Shown here: piece by piece, positions 38,515 to 49,614 of the stretch
Layout: every line of letters starts with the position of its first letter
How positions within the stretch are numbered: the stretch's first letter is position 1
From: Agromyces terreus
GTDB lineage: Bacteria; Actinomycetota; Actinomycetes; Actinomycetales; Microbacteriaceae
DNA length: 64,000 nt
Assembly (NCBI RefSeq): GCF_009749465.1
Contig: NZ_WBIS01000001.1
Coordinates: 124,001-188,000 of the forward strand
Reading direction: 5' to 3'
Position numbers and translations under genes: made by a program
Notes under the pieces: generated by a model
Seen by the model: only the letters and a program-made list of their open reading frames with translations
What the model was told of the DNA's origin: nothing
Databases searched by the model: none

Positions 38515-39747
38515 ATGAGCGCCTCGTCGACGGTCGCCGTCATCCTGGTCGCCGCTGGCAGCGGCACGCGCCTCGGGCACCCCGAGCCGAAGGCGCTCGT
38601 GCCGCTCGGCTCCTCGAGCATCCTCGGCGTCGCGCTCGACGCCGTGCTGCGCATGCGCGAGACGCCGCACGTCGTCGTCGTCGCCCCCGAGCAGCGCGTC
38701 GACGAGGTCCGCGACATGATCGCCGGGGTCGCCGACGCGGCATCCGCCCCCTTCGACGTCGTTCCCGGGGCTGCTTCCCGACAGGAATCCGTCGCAGCAG
38801 GCCTCGACGTGCTGCCCCGGCACGTCGACACCGTGCTCGTGCACGACGCCGCACGACCGCTCGCGCCCGCGGAACTCTTCGACGAGGTCGTCGCGGCGGT
38901 GCGGGCGCGCGGCCACGGCGTCGTTCCCGGCCTGCCGGTCGTCGACACCATCAAGCGGGTCGACTCGGGGCGCGTGGTCGAGACGGTCGACCGCTCGCAG
39001 CTCGCCGCCGTGCAGACGCCGCAGGGCTTCCCGCGCGACGCCCTCGATGAGGCGTACTCGGGCGTCGCCTCGCTCGCCGAGTTCACCGACGACGCCGCGC
39101 TCGCGGCCGCGGTGGGCGTCACGGTCGACGTGGTTCCCGGCGACGCCCGGGCCTTCAAGATCACCGTTCCCGAAGACCTGCGCCGTGCCGAGCGCATCGT
39201 CCGCACCGAAGGAGCCGCCATGGCCGACGCCGCACCGTCGAACGGCACAGGGGCGGATGCCGCGAGGCCGGCCGGCCTGCGCATCGGCACCGGGGTCGAC
39301 GTGCACGCGTTCGACGACGACCCGGCGACGCCGCTGTGGCTCGCAGGCCTCGAATGGCCGGGCGAACGCGGACTCTCGGGCCACTCCGACGGCGACGTCG
39401 CCGCCCACGCCGTCTGCGACGCGCTGCTCGCCGCCGCCGGCCTCGGCGACGTCGGGGCGGTGTTCGGCACGGCGGACCCCCGGTTCGCGTCCGCGCATGG
39501 CGAGGTGTTCCTCGCCGAGACGCGTCGGCTCGTCGAGGCATCCGGATTCCGCATCGTCAACGTGACCGTGCAGGTGCTCGGCAACCGCCCCAAGCTCGCA
39601 CCGCGCCGCGCCGAGGCGCAGGCGCTGCTCTCCGGCGTGCTCGGCGCTCCCGTGTCGGTCGCGGCCACCACCACCGACGGTCTCGGGTTCACCGGGCGCG
39701 GCGAGGGCCTGCAGGCCATCGCGACCGCGATGCTCGAAGCCCGCTGA
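38515..39747 (+). CDS. ispDF: Bifunctional IspD-IspF of the MEP pathway
   Basis: This 410-residue fusion carries out two separate steps of isoprenoid synthesis. The IspD half (about 1-235) has [10 protein letters not shown] and VHDAARPL and makes CDP-methylerythritol. The IspF half (about 255-410) has GTGVDVHAF and [17 protein letters not shown] with metal ligands, and [18 protein letters not shown] short alanine-rich linker joins them. IspE, the enzyme between them in the pathway, is not here. The start is the ATG at 38515. Confidence 0.93.
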   Translation: MSASSTVAVILVAAGSGTRLGHPEPKALVPLGSSSILGVALDAVLRMRETPHVVVVAPEQRVDEVRDMIAGVADAASAPFDVVPGAASRQESVAAGLDVLPRHVDTVLVHDAARPLAPAELFDEVVAAVRARGHGVVPGLPVVDTIKRVDSGRVVETVDRSQLAAVQTPQGFPRDALDEAYSGVASLAEFTDDAALAAAVGVTVDVVPGDARAFKITVPEDLRRAERIVRTEGAAMADAAPSNGTGADAARPAGLRIGTGVDVHAFDDDPATPLWLAGLEWPGERGLSGHSDGDVAAHAVCDALLAAAGLGDVGAVFGTADPRFASAHGEVFLAETRRLVEASGFRIVNVTVQVLGNRPKLAPRRAEAQALLSGVLGAPVSVAATTTDGLGFTGRGEGLQAIATAMLEAR

Positions 39748-39822
39748 CACGCGCGTCGCGCCCGTCGCGCCGTCGCGCCGTCACACAGCCGTTGCGCGGG
39801 TCCGCGCCGGTAGGCTTGCGAG

Positions 39823-41250
39823 GTGACCGTGCGACTCTACGACTCGAAGGCCCAGGCCCTGCGTGACTTCGTGCCCCTCCGCGAGGGGCACGTCGGCATG
39901 TACGTCTGCGGTCCGACCGTGCAGTCCAGCCCGCACATCGGCCACCTGCGCAGCGCGCTCGTGTACGACATCCTGCGTCGCTGGTTCTCGTACCGCGGCT
40001 ACGACGTCGCGTTCGTGCGCAACGTCACCGACATCGACGACAAGATCCTCGATGCGGCGCACCGCGACGAGCAGGGCGCGGGCGAGCAGTGGTGGGCGCT
40101 CGCGTACCGCGTCGAGCTCGAGTTCCAGGCCGCGTACGCGTCGCTCGGAATCCAGGCGCCCACCTACGAGCCGCGCGCGACCGCGAGCGTGCAGCAGATG
40201 CAGCAGCTCATCGTGCGACTCATCGAGGCAGGTCACGCATATGCCGCGCCCGACGCCTCCGGCGACGTCTACTTCGACACCGCGAGCTGGCCCGCCTATG
40301 GCGGCCTGACGCGGCAGGCCCGCGACAACATGGAGGCCGCGGCCGATGCGGATCCGCGCGGCAAGCGCGATCCGCGCGACTTCGCCCTCTGGAAGGGCCG
40401 CAAGGCCGACGAGCCGGCATCGGCGTCGTGGGCCTCGCCCTGGGGCGACGGGCGTCCGGGCTGGCACATCGAGTGCTCGGCCATGGCGGCGCGCTACCTC
40501 GGCCCCGAATTCGACATCCACGGCGGCGGACTCGACCTCCGGTTCCCCCACCACGAGAACGAACTGGCCCAGTCCACGGCCGCGGGCGACGGCTATGCGC
40601 GCTACTGGGTGCACAACGGGCTCGTGAACATCGGCGGACAGAAGATGTCGAAGTCGCTCGGCAACTCCGTCTACGCCGGGCAGCTCCTCGAACTGGCCTC
40701 CCCGCTCGCCGTGCGGTACCTGCTCGGCGCGGCGCACTACCGCTCGACGCTCGACTACGCGCCCACCTCGCTGGCCGAGGCCGAAGCCGCCGTCGATCGC
40801 ATCCGCACCTTCCTCGACCGCGTCGAGCGGCGCCTGGCCGGCACCCGGTACGCCGGGGTCGGCGCACCGCTCATCCCCGACGCGTTCGCCGCCGCCATGG
40901 ACGACGACCTCGGGGTGCCGCAGGCGCTCGCCGTGCTGCACGACACGGTGCGCGCCGGCAACCAGGCCCTCGACGCCGACGAACTCCACGACGCGGCCGT
41001 GCTGCACGGGCAGGTCGCCGCCATGGTCGGCGTGCTCGGCATCGACCCCCGCGACGCGCAGTGGGCGCCCGACGCCGCCCCCGCGGCATCCGCGCTCGAG
41101 GTGCTCGTCGACCGGCTCCTCGAAGACCGCCGGGCCGCACGCGCAGCCAAGGACTTCGCCGCCGCCGACCGTATCCGCGCCGAACTCTCGGCCGCGGGCA
41201 TCACCATCGAAGACAGCCAGACCGGCACGCATTGGAGCTTGGAATCATGA
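39823..41250 (+). CDS. cysS: Cysteinyl-tRNA synthetase
   Basis: This 475-residue class I synthetase charges tRNA-Cys. Motifs are MYVCGPTVQ, the HIGH variant [22 protein letters not shown], the zinc histidines in [11 protein letters not shown] and KMSKSLGN. The start is a GTG at 39823. It overlaps rlmB by four bases (ATGA). MshC, the related mycothiol enzyme, lacks the full-length C-terminal domain seen here, so CysS is preferred. Confidence 0.95.
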   Translation: MTVRLYDSKAQALRDFVPLREGHVGMYVCGPTVQSSPHIGHLRSALVYDILRRWFSYRGYDVAFVRNVTDIDDKILDAAHRDEQGAGEQWWALAYRVELEFQAAYASLGIQAPTYEPRATASVQQMQQLIVRLIEAGHAYAAPDASGDVYFDTASWPAYGGLTRQARDNMEAAADADPRGKRDPRDFALWKGRKADEPASASWASPWGDGRPGWHIECSAMAARYLGPEFDIHGGGLDLRFPHHENELAQSTAAGDGYARYWVHNGLVNIGGQKMSKSLGNSVYAGQLLELASPLAVRYLLGAAHYRSTLDYAPTSLAEAEAAVDRIRTFLDRVERRLAGTRYAGVGAPLIPDAFAAAMDDDLGVPQALAVLHDTVRAGNQALDADELHDAAVLHGQVAAMVGVLGIDPRDAQWAPDAAPAASALEVLVDRLLEDRRAARAAKDFAAADRIRAELSAAGITIEDSQTGTHWSLES

Positions 41251-42275
41251 AGGGCAGCGGCAAGCCTCGCGCCGGGGCAGTACGCAAGAGCAAGAACAAG
41301 CAGGTCGGATCCGGGGGCCAGGGTCGACAGGCCCTCGAGGGCAAAGGCCCGACGCCGAAGGCCGAGGATCGCGCCTGGCACCCCGCCGGCAAGCGCAAGG
41401 CCGCCCAGGAGCGCTACGCCGCCACGGGCGGCAAGGGCAAGCCGGCCGGCAAGGTCGCAGGGCAGGGCTCTCGTGCCGGTGCCCCGCGCGGCGCATCGGG
41501 TGCATCGCGCCGCTCGAAGTCGGGCGACGAGTCCGAGATCGTGACGGGCCGCAACTCCGTCGTCGAGGCGCTGCGCACGCGCATCCCGGCGACCACGCTC
41601 TACGTCGCCTCGCGCATCGAGATGGACGACCGGGTCAAGGAGGCGATGAAGATCGCCACCAACCGCGGCATCCCGATCCTCGAGGTCATGCGACCCGAAC
41701 TCGATCGTCTGGCCGGCGAGGGCGGCGTGCACCAGGGCCTCGCGCTCAAGGTCCCGCCGTACGAGTACGCCCACCCGATCGAACTGCTCGACGAGGTGCT
41801 CTCGGGCGACGAGACGCCGCTCTTCGTCGCCCTCGACGGCATCACCGATGCGCGCAACCTCGGCGCCATCATCCGCTCGACCGCGGCCTTCGGCGGGCAG
41901 GGCGTGATCGTGCCGCAGCGCCGTTCCGTCGGCGTCAACGCCGGGGCCTGGAAGACCTCCGCCGGCGCCGCAGCGCGCGTGCCGGTGGCCATGGCCCCGA
42001 ACCTGACGCAGACCCTCAAGGCGCTCAAGGAGCGCGGCGTCTTCGTGCTCGGGCTCGACGGCGACGGCGACGTCTCGCTCCCCGGCCTCTCCTGGGCCGA
42101 CCGGCCGATCGTCGTCGTAGTCGGCAGCGAGGGCAAGGGCCTCTCGCGACTCGTCGCGGAGACCTGCGACGCGATCGTCTCGATCCCGATCAATGCGGCG
42201 ACCGAGTCCTTGAACGCCGGCATCGCGGCATCCGTCACGCTCTACGAGATCTCGAAGCTCCGCGCCGAGAAGTAG
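41247..42275 (+). CDS. rlmB: 23S rRNA 2'-O-methyltransferase, SpoU type
   Basis: This 342-residue protein has an N-terminal lysine/glycine-rich basic extension of about 90 residues, then the substrate domain and the SpoU knot domain. Motifs are [28 protein letters not shown] and [15 protein letters not shown]. It methylates 23S rRNA, in the RlmB/TrmH group. The ATG overlaps the cysS stop, giving coupling. The basic extension is typical of actinobacterial homologues. Confidence 0.92.
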   Translation: MKGSGKPRAGAVRKSKNKQVGSGGQGRQALEGKGPTPKAEDRAWHPAGKRKAAQERYAATGGKGKPAGKVAGQGSRAGAPRGASGASRRSKSGDESEIVTGRNSVVEALRTRIPATTLYVASRIEMDDRVKEAMKIATNRGIPILEVMRPELDRLAGEGGVHQGLALKVPPYEYAHPIELLDEVLSGDETPLFVALDGITDARNLGAIIRSTAAFGGQGVIVPQRRSVGVNAGAWKTSAGAAARVPVAMAPNLTQTLKALKERGVFVLGLDGDGDVSLPGLSWADRPIVVVVGSEGKGLSRLVAETCDAIVSIPINAATESLNAGIAASVTLYEISKLRAEK

Positions 42276-42296
42276 GGACCGACGCCTCAGTCGATC

Positions 42297-42335
42297 CGTT
42301 CGCACTCGCACATCAGCCGTGTGCGAGCGCGAACG
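42297..42335. terminator. Bidirectional terminator between rlmB and DUF4032 gene
   Basis: A 16-bp stem pairs 42297-42312 with 42320-42335 around a 7-base loop, with one mismatch. It lies between two convergent stops. The AACG end is followed by TCGTT on the + strand. Confidence 0.75.
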
Positions 42336-42339
42336 TCGT

Positions 42340-43659
42340 TCAGACCTTGGCGCGCCAGTCGTTCTCGTCGTCGGGATCGACGACCGCGACGGCCGCCGTG
42401 TCCAACGGCACGACCTCGATCGACGTCGTGATGGCGCCGGTCTGCGGGCCGATGACGGTCGCCTCGTCGCGCCGGTGCCGCAGCACCGTGTTGATGTAGG
42501 AACCCACCGCCTCGGCGAGGGGGATGTCGTGCGAGGCCTGCTGCGCGAGGAACCACCGATGGTCGAGCAACTGGTGGAAGACCTCGGCGGGTTCGAGCTT
42601 GCCGCGCAGCTCGGTCGGGATGGCCCGGACGACGGGCTCGAACACGCGGACGAGCCACTCGTGGGCGACCATCTCCTCGTCGAGGGCCTCTTTGCCGTAC
42701 GAGGCGCGGTACGAATCGAGGTCGTTCAGCAGGCGCCTGGCCTGGTTCTCGCCGGCGTCGAGCCCCGTCAGGCGGAGCAGGCGGCGCTGGTGGTGGCCGG
42801 CGTCGACCACCTTCGGCTGGATGCGCACCGTCGTGCCGGCGTCGGACGTGCGGATCGCCAGTTCCTCGATGTCGAAGCCGAGGTCGTTCAGCCGGCCCAC
42901 GCGCTCGTTGATGCGCCAGCGTTCGGCCGAGGAGAAGGACTCGGAGCCCGTGAGCTCCTGCCACAGGCTGCGATAGGCCTCGACGATGCCGTCGGAGATG
43001 CGGACCGGGTCGAGCTCGTCGGCGACCTTGCCGCCGGCCTCGAGGTCGAGCAGCTCGCCGGCGATGTTGACGCGAGCGATCTCGAGGTCGTTCTCGCGCT
43101 GCCCGTTGGACAGCCCGCCCTCGTAGAGCTTGCCCGTCTCGGCGTCGACGAGGTACGCCGCGAACGCCCCGGCATCACGACGGAACAGCGTGTTGGAGAG
43201 CGAGACGTCGCCCCAGAAGAAGCCGACGATGTGCAGGCGCACGAGCAGGACCGCGAGGGCGTCGACGAGCCGGGTCGCGGTGTCGGGCCGCAACGTCTGC
43301 GAGAACAGCGCGCGGTAGGGGAGGGAGAAGCGCAGGTGCCGGGTGACGAGCACCGGCTTGAGGGGTTCGCCCTCGGCATCCGTTCGGTTCGTGATCACGG
43401 CGGCCGGGTCGACGCAGGGGATCTCGAGCTTCTGCAGGGTGCGCAGCATCTCGTACTCGCCGCGCGCCATCTCGGCCGTCGTCTCCTTGATGGCGACGAC
43501 ATGACCGGCGAGATGCGCGAAGCGAACGAGGTGCCGCGAGATGCCCTTCGGCAGCGTCGCGATGTTCTCGCTCGGCCATGCCTCGAGCGGAAGGTGCCAG
43601 GGGAGGTCGAGCAGTGCCGGATCGGTCATCGCCGACGTGATCGAAAGTGAGCCGCTCAT
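42340..43659 (-). CDS. DUF4032 kinase-like protein
   Basis: This 439-residue protein combines a kinase-like N-terminal half with a DUF4032 C-terminal half. The lysine in VVAIKETTAEMARGE, the catalytic-loop-like FWGDVSLSNTLF and the YLVDAETGKL segment match the lipopolysaccharide-kinase (WaaP/Kdo-kinase) type. Actinobacteria lack LPS, so the substrate must differ. The ATG at 43659 fits the N-terminal alignment; an internal ATG at 43629 is also possible. It is alone on its strand. Confidence 0.75.
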   Translation of the reverse strand: MSGSLSITSAMTDPALLDLPWHLPLEAWPSENIATLPKGISRHLVRFAHLAGHVVAIKETTAEMARGEYEMLRTLQKLEIPCVDPAAVITNRTDAEGEPLKPVLVTRHLRFSLPYRALFSQTLRPDTATRLVDALAVLLVRLHIVGFFWGDVSLSNTLFRRDAGAFAAYLVDAETGKLYEGGLSNGQRENDLEIARVNIAGELLDLEAGGKVADELDPVRISDGIVEAYRSLWQELTGSESFSSAERWRINERVGRLNDLGFDIEELAIRTSDAGTTVRIQPKVVDAGHHQRRLLRLTGLDAGENQARRLLNDLDSYRASYGKEALDEEMVAHEWLVRVFEPVVRAIPTELRGKLEPAEVFHQLLDHRWFLAQQASHDIPLAEAVGSYINTVLRHRRDEATVIGPQTGAITTSIEVVPLDTAAVAVVDPDDENDWRAKV

Positions 43660-43787
43660 CAGGCTTCAGCGTAGTCGCGGCGGGGCTCCGCCGACGAACC
43701 GCGCCGAGTCGCGGCGTCGCCGGGCCCGGGGTGCGCGGGCGGATGCCGCGCCGCCGAGTGCCGCCGGGCGCCGCCGCGCAGACGGAA

Positions 43788-43821
43788 GACGCCGGCCGGG
43801 CTCGAGAGCCCGACCGGCGTC
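43788..43821 (-). terminator. Terminator after the sugar ABC ATPase
   Basis: GACGCCGGCCGGGC pairs with its complement, with one mismatch, around a 6-base loop. It begins 20 bases past the stop of the ABC gene on the minus strand. No T-run. Confidence 0.65.
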
Positions 43822-43840
43822 GATCGTCGGTGCGGGAGCG

Positions 43841-44941
<1,101 letters not shown>

Positions 44942-44996
44942 GGTTGTTCTTCTCCTTCACCGGCAGGTACGTGCCGGACGATCCGTAGTGATGGAC

Positions 44997-45014
44997 TGCG
45001 TCGACGTCGACGCA
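44997..45014. promoter_or_regulatory. 18-bp perfect palindrome upstream of the sugar ATPase
   Basis: TGCGTCGACGTCGACGCA reads the same on both strands, with a central ACGT. It lies 56 bases upstream of the ATPase ATG, in its leader or promoter. LacI-type operators have comparable size and a central CG. A weaker hairpin (44960-44977) follows before the start codon. Confidence 0.45.
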
Positions 45015-45216
45015 CCCACCAGTATCGCATGCGAGGGGGCGCCCTCGGACCACGCCCTCGTCGCCGCACGACGGCTGGGAGCGCGCCCTGAGCCGCGTGC
45101 ACGGCCGCCGTGAGCGGACTGTGCCATGCGTGTGGCGGATTCACAGCCATCGTTCCTACTATCGTGGGTGCGTTCGCAGCACGCGCGCGCCCACACAGCG
45201 ACCGGAGTGACCATCG

Positions 45217-46152
45217 ATGACCAACGGCGGATCCAATCAGCCACGCGCCACCCGTAACGATCGCCGGGAGGCGGCCCGCGAGAAGGCCCGCGTCCTTCGC
45301 GAAGAGCAGAAGAAGCGCGAGAAGCGCAACAAGCTGCTGATCCAGGGCGGTGTCGTCGTCGCCGTCCTGGCCATCGCCGCCATCATCGGAACGCTCATCT
45401 TCAACAGCGTCAAGCCTGCCGGCCCCGGCCCGGCGAACATGGCGAGCGACGGCATCCTCCTCGTCGCCGGCGACGAGGGCGCGATCACCGCCGTCGAGAC
45501 GCCCGCGCTCGATGCCGGCGAGGACCCGACGCCGACCGTGCCCGACGACAGCGGCACCGTCGCGAACATCGTCACCTACGTCGACTACCTGTGCCCCTAT
45601 TGCGGCCAGTTCGAGATGACGAACTCCGAGGCGATCCGCACCATGGTCGAATCCGGCGCCGCGACCCTCGAGATCCATCCGATCGCGATCCTGACGAACA
45701 AGTCCGCGGGCACCCAGTACTCGCTCCGCGCCGCCAACGCCGCGGCCTGCGTCGCCGACCTCTCGCCCGACGCGTTCTTCGACTACAACGAGCTCCTCTT
45801 CGAGAACCAGCCCGAAGAGGGTTCGACGGGGCTGTCGAACTCCGACCTCAAGAAGCTCGCGACCGACGCGGGCGCCGCGTCCGGCGTCGGCGCGTGCATC
45901 GACGACACGCGCTTCAAGACGTGGGTGCAGGACGCGACGAACCGCGCCCTCACCGAGCCGATCCCGAACTCCGACCTCCCGTCGGTGACCGGAACGCCCA
46001 CGGTGCTCGTGAACGGCCAGCAGTACAGCGGCTCGCTCGACGACGCGCAGGAGTTCCAGTCCTTCGTGGTCCAGGCCACGAGCGCCACGTTCAACGAGTC
46101 CGAGTCCACCCCGACGCCGAGCCCCGAGGCGACGCCGACGCCGACGCCGTGA
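45217..46152 (+). CDS. DsbA-like membrane-anchored thioredoxin-fold protein
   Basis: This 311-residue protein has a basic cytosolic N-terminus, one membrane helix (about 44-63), a spacer and a DsbA-type domain. The active site is CPYC (Cys126 and Cys129) in DYLCPYCGQF. The cis-proline is in SVTGTPTVLVNGQ. It should catalyse disulfide formation outside the cell. The C-terminus is a Thr-Pro tail. The stop lies 14 bases before the homopolymer tract. Confidence 0.88.
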   Translation: MTNGGSNQPRATRNDRREAAREKARVLREEQKKREKRNKLLIQGGVVVAVLAIAAIIGTLIFNSVKPAGPGPANMASDGILLVAGDEGAITAVETPALDAGEDPTPTVPDDSGTVANIVTYVDYLCPYCGQFEMTNSEAIRTMVESGAATLEIHPIAILTNKSAGTQYSLRAANAAACVADLSPDAFFDYNELLFENQPEEGSTGLSNSDLKKLATDAGAASGVGACIDDTRFKTWVQDATNRALTEPIPNSDLPSVTGTPTVLVNGQQYSGSLDDAQEFQSFVVQATSATFNESESTPTPSPEATPTPTP

Positions 46153-46158
46153 TCCGCG

Positions 46159-46252
<94 letters not shown>

Positions 46253-46281
46253 GTAGCATTGCCCGGGGCCTCCCGCCCCTC

Positions 46282-46354
46282 GCCGGCTTGGCGCAATTGG
46301 TAGCGCACCGCTCTTGTAAAGCGGGGGTTGCGAGTTCGAGTCTCGCAGCCGGCA
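46282..46354 (+). tRNA. tRNA-Thr(UGU)
   Basis: The 73-base gene has acceptor GCCGGCT/AGCCGGC, D-stem GCGC/GCGC, anticodon stem CCGCT/AGCGG with loop CTTGTAA, and T-arm TGCGA-GTTCGAGT-TCGCA-like stem. The anticodon is TGT. CCA is not encoded. No intron is present. The next gene starts two bases later. Confidence 0.92.
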
Positions 46355-46355
46355 C

Positions 46356-47411
46356 TTGACCGACGACCGAGCTCCCGACGCCGCACCGCGGACGGCGTCG
46401 ACCGAATCCGAGCACCGCCACGCGCACGCCGCACCGCGCCTGCTGCCCGGGTGGGTCGCGATCGCGCTGGCGGTCCTGGCCGGAGGATTCACGGCCGTGC
46501 AGTCGCGCATCAACGGACAGCTCGCGGCCCGCCTCGACGACGCCTACACGGCCGCGGCGATCTCGTTCGGCAGCGGGCTCGCGATCCTGCTCGCGGTGCT
46601 CGTGTTCTGGCGGCCCGGACGTGTCGGCTTCGCGAAGGCGTTCGAGCAGCTCCGTGCCGGACGCATCTCCTGGTGGATGCTGCTCGGCGGGCTCGCGGGC
46701 GCCTGGTTCGTGGTCACTCAGGGGCTGTCGGCCGGGGTCATCGGCGTCGCGCTGTTCACGGTGTCGATCGTGGCCGGGCAGACCGTCGGCGGCGTCGTCT
46801 TCGATCTCGTCGGCCTCGGGCCGGCCGGGCGACGACCGATCACCGTCGCCCGCGCGATCGGCGCCGTCATCGCCCTCGGCGCCGTGCTCTGGACGGTGTC
46901 TGCAGAGCTGGGCGGCGACGCCCCGATCGTGCTGATCCTGCTGCCGTTCACGGCCGGGCTCGGCGCCGCATGGCAGCAGGCCGTGAACGGCCGCGTCCGG
47001 GCGGCGGCATCGAGCGCCCTGACCTCGACCGTCGTCAACTTCGCCGTCGGCACGACGGTGCTCGTCGCCGTCATGCTCCTGCACGCGGCATCCGCGGGCT
47101 GGCCCGCCTCGCTGCCGACGGAACCGTGGCTCTACGCGGGCGGTGCGATCGGCTGCGTGTTCATCGCCGTGCAGGCCGTGGTCGTGCGGGTGATCGGCGT
47201 GCTCGTGCTCGCCCTCGGCGGCGTCGCCGGGCAGCTCACGGCCGCGCTCGCGCTCGACCTGATCTGGCCGATCGGCGATGCGACCGTCGACCTGGCGACC
47301 ATCGCCGGAACGCTGCTCGCGCTCGTCGCGGTCGTCATCGCGAGCGTGCGCTGGAGGGGGAGCCGGCACGCCGCCCGGCCAGAGGCCGACGAGGTCAGTC
47401 CAACGTCGTGA
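46356..47411 (+). CDS. DMT-type transporter of the YdcZ/DUF606 family, duplicated
   Basis: This 351-residue protein has about ten membrane helices in two YdcZ-like halves: one has GGFTAVQSRINGQLAARLDD and WWMLLGGLAGAWFVV, the second has AAWQQAVNGRVRAAASSALTSTVVNFAVG. The family moves small metabolites; the substrate is unknown. The assigned start is a TTG, two bases after the tRNA; no better start is nearby, so the mRNA could be processed from the tRNA transcript. Its last codons overlap the convergent nitroreductase by 17 bases. Confidence 0.75.
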   Translation: MTDDRAPDAAPRTASTESEHRHAHAAPRLLPGWVAIALAVLAGGFTAVQSRINGQLAARLDDAYTAAAISFGSGLAILLAVLVFWRPGRVGFAKAFEQLRAGRISWWMLLGGLAGAWFVVTQGLSAGVIGVALFTVSIVAGQTVGGVVFDLVGLGPAGRRPITVARAIGAVIALGAVLWTVSAELGGDAPIVLILLPFTAGLGAAWQQAVNGRVRAAASSALTSTVVNFAVGTTVLVAVMLLHAASAGWPASLPTEPWLYAGGAIGCVFIAVQAVVVRVIGVLVLALGGVAGQLTAALALDLIWPIGDATVDLATIAGTLLALVAVVIASVRWRGSRHAARPEADEVSPTS

Positions 47412-47955
47412 ACCTCGACGCGGCGTCGCCGGTGCGCCGGCGCTCTGGCCGCCATCGCTCGGGTCTCCCGCCCACGTAGAGCCAGCCGAGCAGGCGCTCG
47501 TGCTCGCCGAGTCCGTGCATCGCCGAGACGGTCGGATGCCGCGTGTGCGGCCCGGTGCGCCACATGACGCCCCACCCGGCTTCGTCGAGCAGCAGGCTGA
47601 GCAGATGGGCGACGCCCGCGGCCGTGGCATCCTGCTCCCACGCCGGGACCTTCTCGTGGTCGGGCGTGCGCACCGCGACGAGGGCGAGGAGCACCGGCGC
47701 ACGCAGCGGCTTGCCGGCGAGCTTCTCGGCGGCACGGTCAGCTGGCTCGAGCCCGGCGGCTTCCACCAGCGCGGCGCCGAGGCGTTCGCGGGCGGCACCC
47801 CGGAGCGCGATGATGCGCCACGGACGCAGTCCCGCATGATCGGCAGCCCGACCCGCCGCCTCGAGGAGTTCGACGAGCTCGGCATCGCCCGGCGCGTCGC
47901 CGGTCACCTTCGAGACCGAGCGCCGCGCGGTCACCGCGGCCCGGACCGGCCGCAC
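47395..47955 (-). CDS. Nitroreductase-family FMN enzyme
   Basis: This 186-residue protein has the FMN-binding arginine motif TARRSVSK at the N-terminus, DHAGLRPWRII, and the C-terminal GWGVMWRTG near residue 125. It resembles YdjA/RutE-type small nitroreductases. Substrate unknown. The GTG at 47955 lies two bases after the msrB stop, so both genes form an operon. A flavin enzyme with MsrB fits a redox-stress role. Confidence 0.8.
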   Translation of the reverse strand: MRPVRAAVTARRSVSKVTGDAPGDAELVELLEAAGRAADHAGLRPWRIIALRGAARERLGAALVEAAGLEPADRAAEKLAGKPLRAPVLLALVAVRTPDHEKVPAWEQDATAAGVAHLLSLLLDEAGWGVMWRTGPHTRHPTVSAMHGLGEHERLLGWLYVGGRPERWRPERRRTGDAASRFTTLD

Positions 47956-47957
47956 GT

Positions 47958-48359
47958 TCAGGACTCGGGCGTGAAGTCGAGCGCGATCGAGTTCATGCAG
48001 TAGCGATCGCCGGTCGGCGTGCCGAAGCCGTCGGGGAACACGTGGCCCAGATGCGAGCCGCATGCGGCGCAGCGCACCTCGGTGCGGACCATTCCGAGCG
48101 AGGTGTCCTCGATGAGCTCGACCGCCTCGGGGCGGACCGACTCGTAGAAGCTCGGCCAGCCGCAACCCGAGTCGAACTTCGTGCCGCTCTTGAAGAGTTC
48201 GGCACCGCACGCGGCGCAGGCGTAGACGCCCGCGCGCTCCTCGTCGAGCAGTTCACCCGTCCAGGGTCGCTCGGTCGATGCCTCGCGGAGCACGGCGAAC
48301 TGTTCGTCGCCGAGCTGCTCGCGCCACTCGCCTTCGGACTTCTCGACTCGATACGTCAT
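47958..48359 (-). CDS. msrB: Peptide-methionine (R)-S-oxide reductase
   Basis: This 133-residue enzyme repairs oxidised methionine. The catalytic cysteine is Cys121 in RYCMNS. Zinc is held by CAAC (48-51) and CAAC (97-100). The GCGWPSF motif near residue 65 and HVFPDG near 106 are family marks. GGAGG precedes the ATG at 48359. It is in an operon with the nitroreductase. Confidence 0.95.
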   Translation of the reverse strand: MTYRVEKSEGEWREQLGDEQFAVLREASTERPWTGELLDEERAGVYACAACGAELFKSGTKFDSGCGWPSFYESVRPEAVELIEDTSLGMVRTEVRCAACGSHLGHVFPDGFGTPTGDRYCMNSIALDFTPES

Positions 48360-48539
48360 CGCGGTTCCTCCAGAACTGTCGGGTCCCTCCATCGTCGCAC
48401 GTCGCCGGAGGGCCGCCGCCCGCACGCACACGCCGCGCGCGCTCGGCTCCCTCACGGCTGCGGATCCCTAGGATGTCAGCGAAGCGAAGCCCGGTGCACC
48501 GGGCCGAGGCCGAGCCGTGACGAGATCTCGAGGAGGAAC

Positions 48540-48839
48540 ATGGGCGCCGAGCATGCGCACGCGCGTTCCGACGCAGGCGAGGCGCTCGACGACTTCGCCG
48601 CGCGCGTGCTCGCCTTTGAGGCGCGTTCCTCGCAGCAGGGGGGAGCGAAGGCCGAGGGCATCCGCGACGAGTTCGGGATCTCCGCGGCTCGCTACTATCG
48701 GATCCTCGGCGAGCTCATCGACTCGCCGGCAGCGCTCCGCCACGATCCCATGCTCGTCAAGCGGCTCCTGCGCATGCGGGAGGCGCGCGCCGCCGACCGT
48801 TCCCGACGCTCCCTCACGAACCCCCGCCCGCTCGGCTGA
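48540..48839 (+). CDS. DUF3263 small helical protein
   Basis: This 99-residue protein has the DUF3263 core (VLAFEARSSQQGGAKAEGIRDEFGISAARYYRILGELI), which resembles an HTH of sigma region 4 type. It is a conserved actinobacterial protein of unknown function and may bind DNA. GAGGAGG lies just before the ATG. The LytR_C gene follows, 25 bases downstream, likely the same operon. Confidence 0.8.
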   Translation: MGAEHAHARSDAGEALDDFAARVLAFEARSSQQGGAKAEGIRDEFGISAARYYRILGELIDSPAALRHDPMLVKRLLRMREARAADRSRRSLTNPRPLG

Positions 48840-48864
48840 GCCCGGCCCGAACCCGACTGGACCC

Positions 48865-49410
48865 ATGGCGCAGAACTATCCACGAGACCGATTCGATTCC
48901 ATCCCGCACGGCATCGAGCGCGTCGGCGCGCACCGCGCCCCGCAGCGCCGCGGCGCGAAGTGGATCGCCTTCGGATGGGCCGCCCTCGCGACGGCGGTGC
49001 TCACCGCGATCGGCATCGTCGGCGTCGTCGTGGTCAACGATCGGCTCGACTTCTCGGAGGCGTCGCCGTCGGCTCCCGCGACGCCCGTCGTGACGGCGGA
49101 GCCGACGATCGCCGCCGATGTGCCGGTGACGGTACTGAACGGCACGCCGACGTCCGGACTGGCCGCCGCCGCCGCCGAGACGCTGACTGCCGCCGGCATC
49201 CCGGTCAGCGCGACCGCGAACGCGAGCGAGGACGACCTCACCGAGACGGTCGTGTACTACGCGAGCGAGGACCTCGAGGGCGCCGCACGCGGCGTCGCCG
49301 GCGCGATCCCCGGCACCGACGTGAGAATGGACCCGAAGTTCGGCGAGATCGGCACGCCGCTCGTGCTCGTGGTCGGCTCCGACTACGCCGAGGAGAGCTC
49401 CGAGGGCTGA
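48865..49410 (+). CDS. LytR_C-domain membrane protein (Cei-like)
   Basis: This 181-residue protein has one membrane helix (about 33-56) and an outer LytR_C domain with VPVTVLNGTPTSGLAAAAAETL. Cei of mycobacteria has the same layout and supports envelope integrity. A link to cell-wall assembly is likely. It is in an operon with DUF3263. No catalytic motif is visible. Confidence 0.8.
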   Translation: MAQNYPRDRFDSIPHGIERVGAHRAPQRRGAKWIAFGWAALATAVLTAIGIVGVVVVNDRLDFSEASPSAPATPVVTAEPTIAADVPVTVLNGTPTSGLAAAAAETLTAAGIPVSATANASEDDLTETVVYYASEDLEGAARGVAGAIPGTDVRMDPKFGEIGTPLVLVVGSDYAEESSEG

Positions 49411-49614
49411 CCGGCGCCAATCGTTGCCAATCCGCGACATTGCGGTGCTTCCAACCCCTTTTCTTCGCCGTATCGCCGTCGCTACTATCTGGAATTGGCC
49501 GCTCGAACCCGTGTGAGGGCCGGTACCAGCAGTGGTCCCAGTCGGCACGCGTCAGAGGCCCGGTACAGGCGACAGGCACGTGCTGATCGACACACAGCAA
49601 CATGGGAGCAACGC

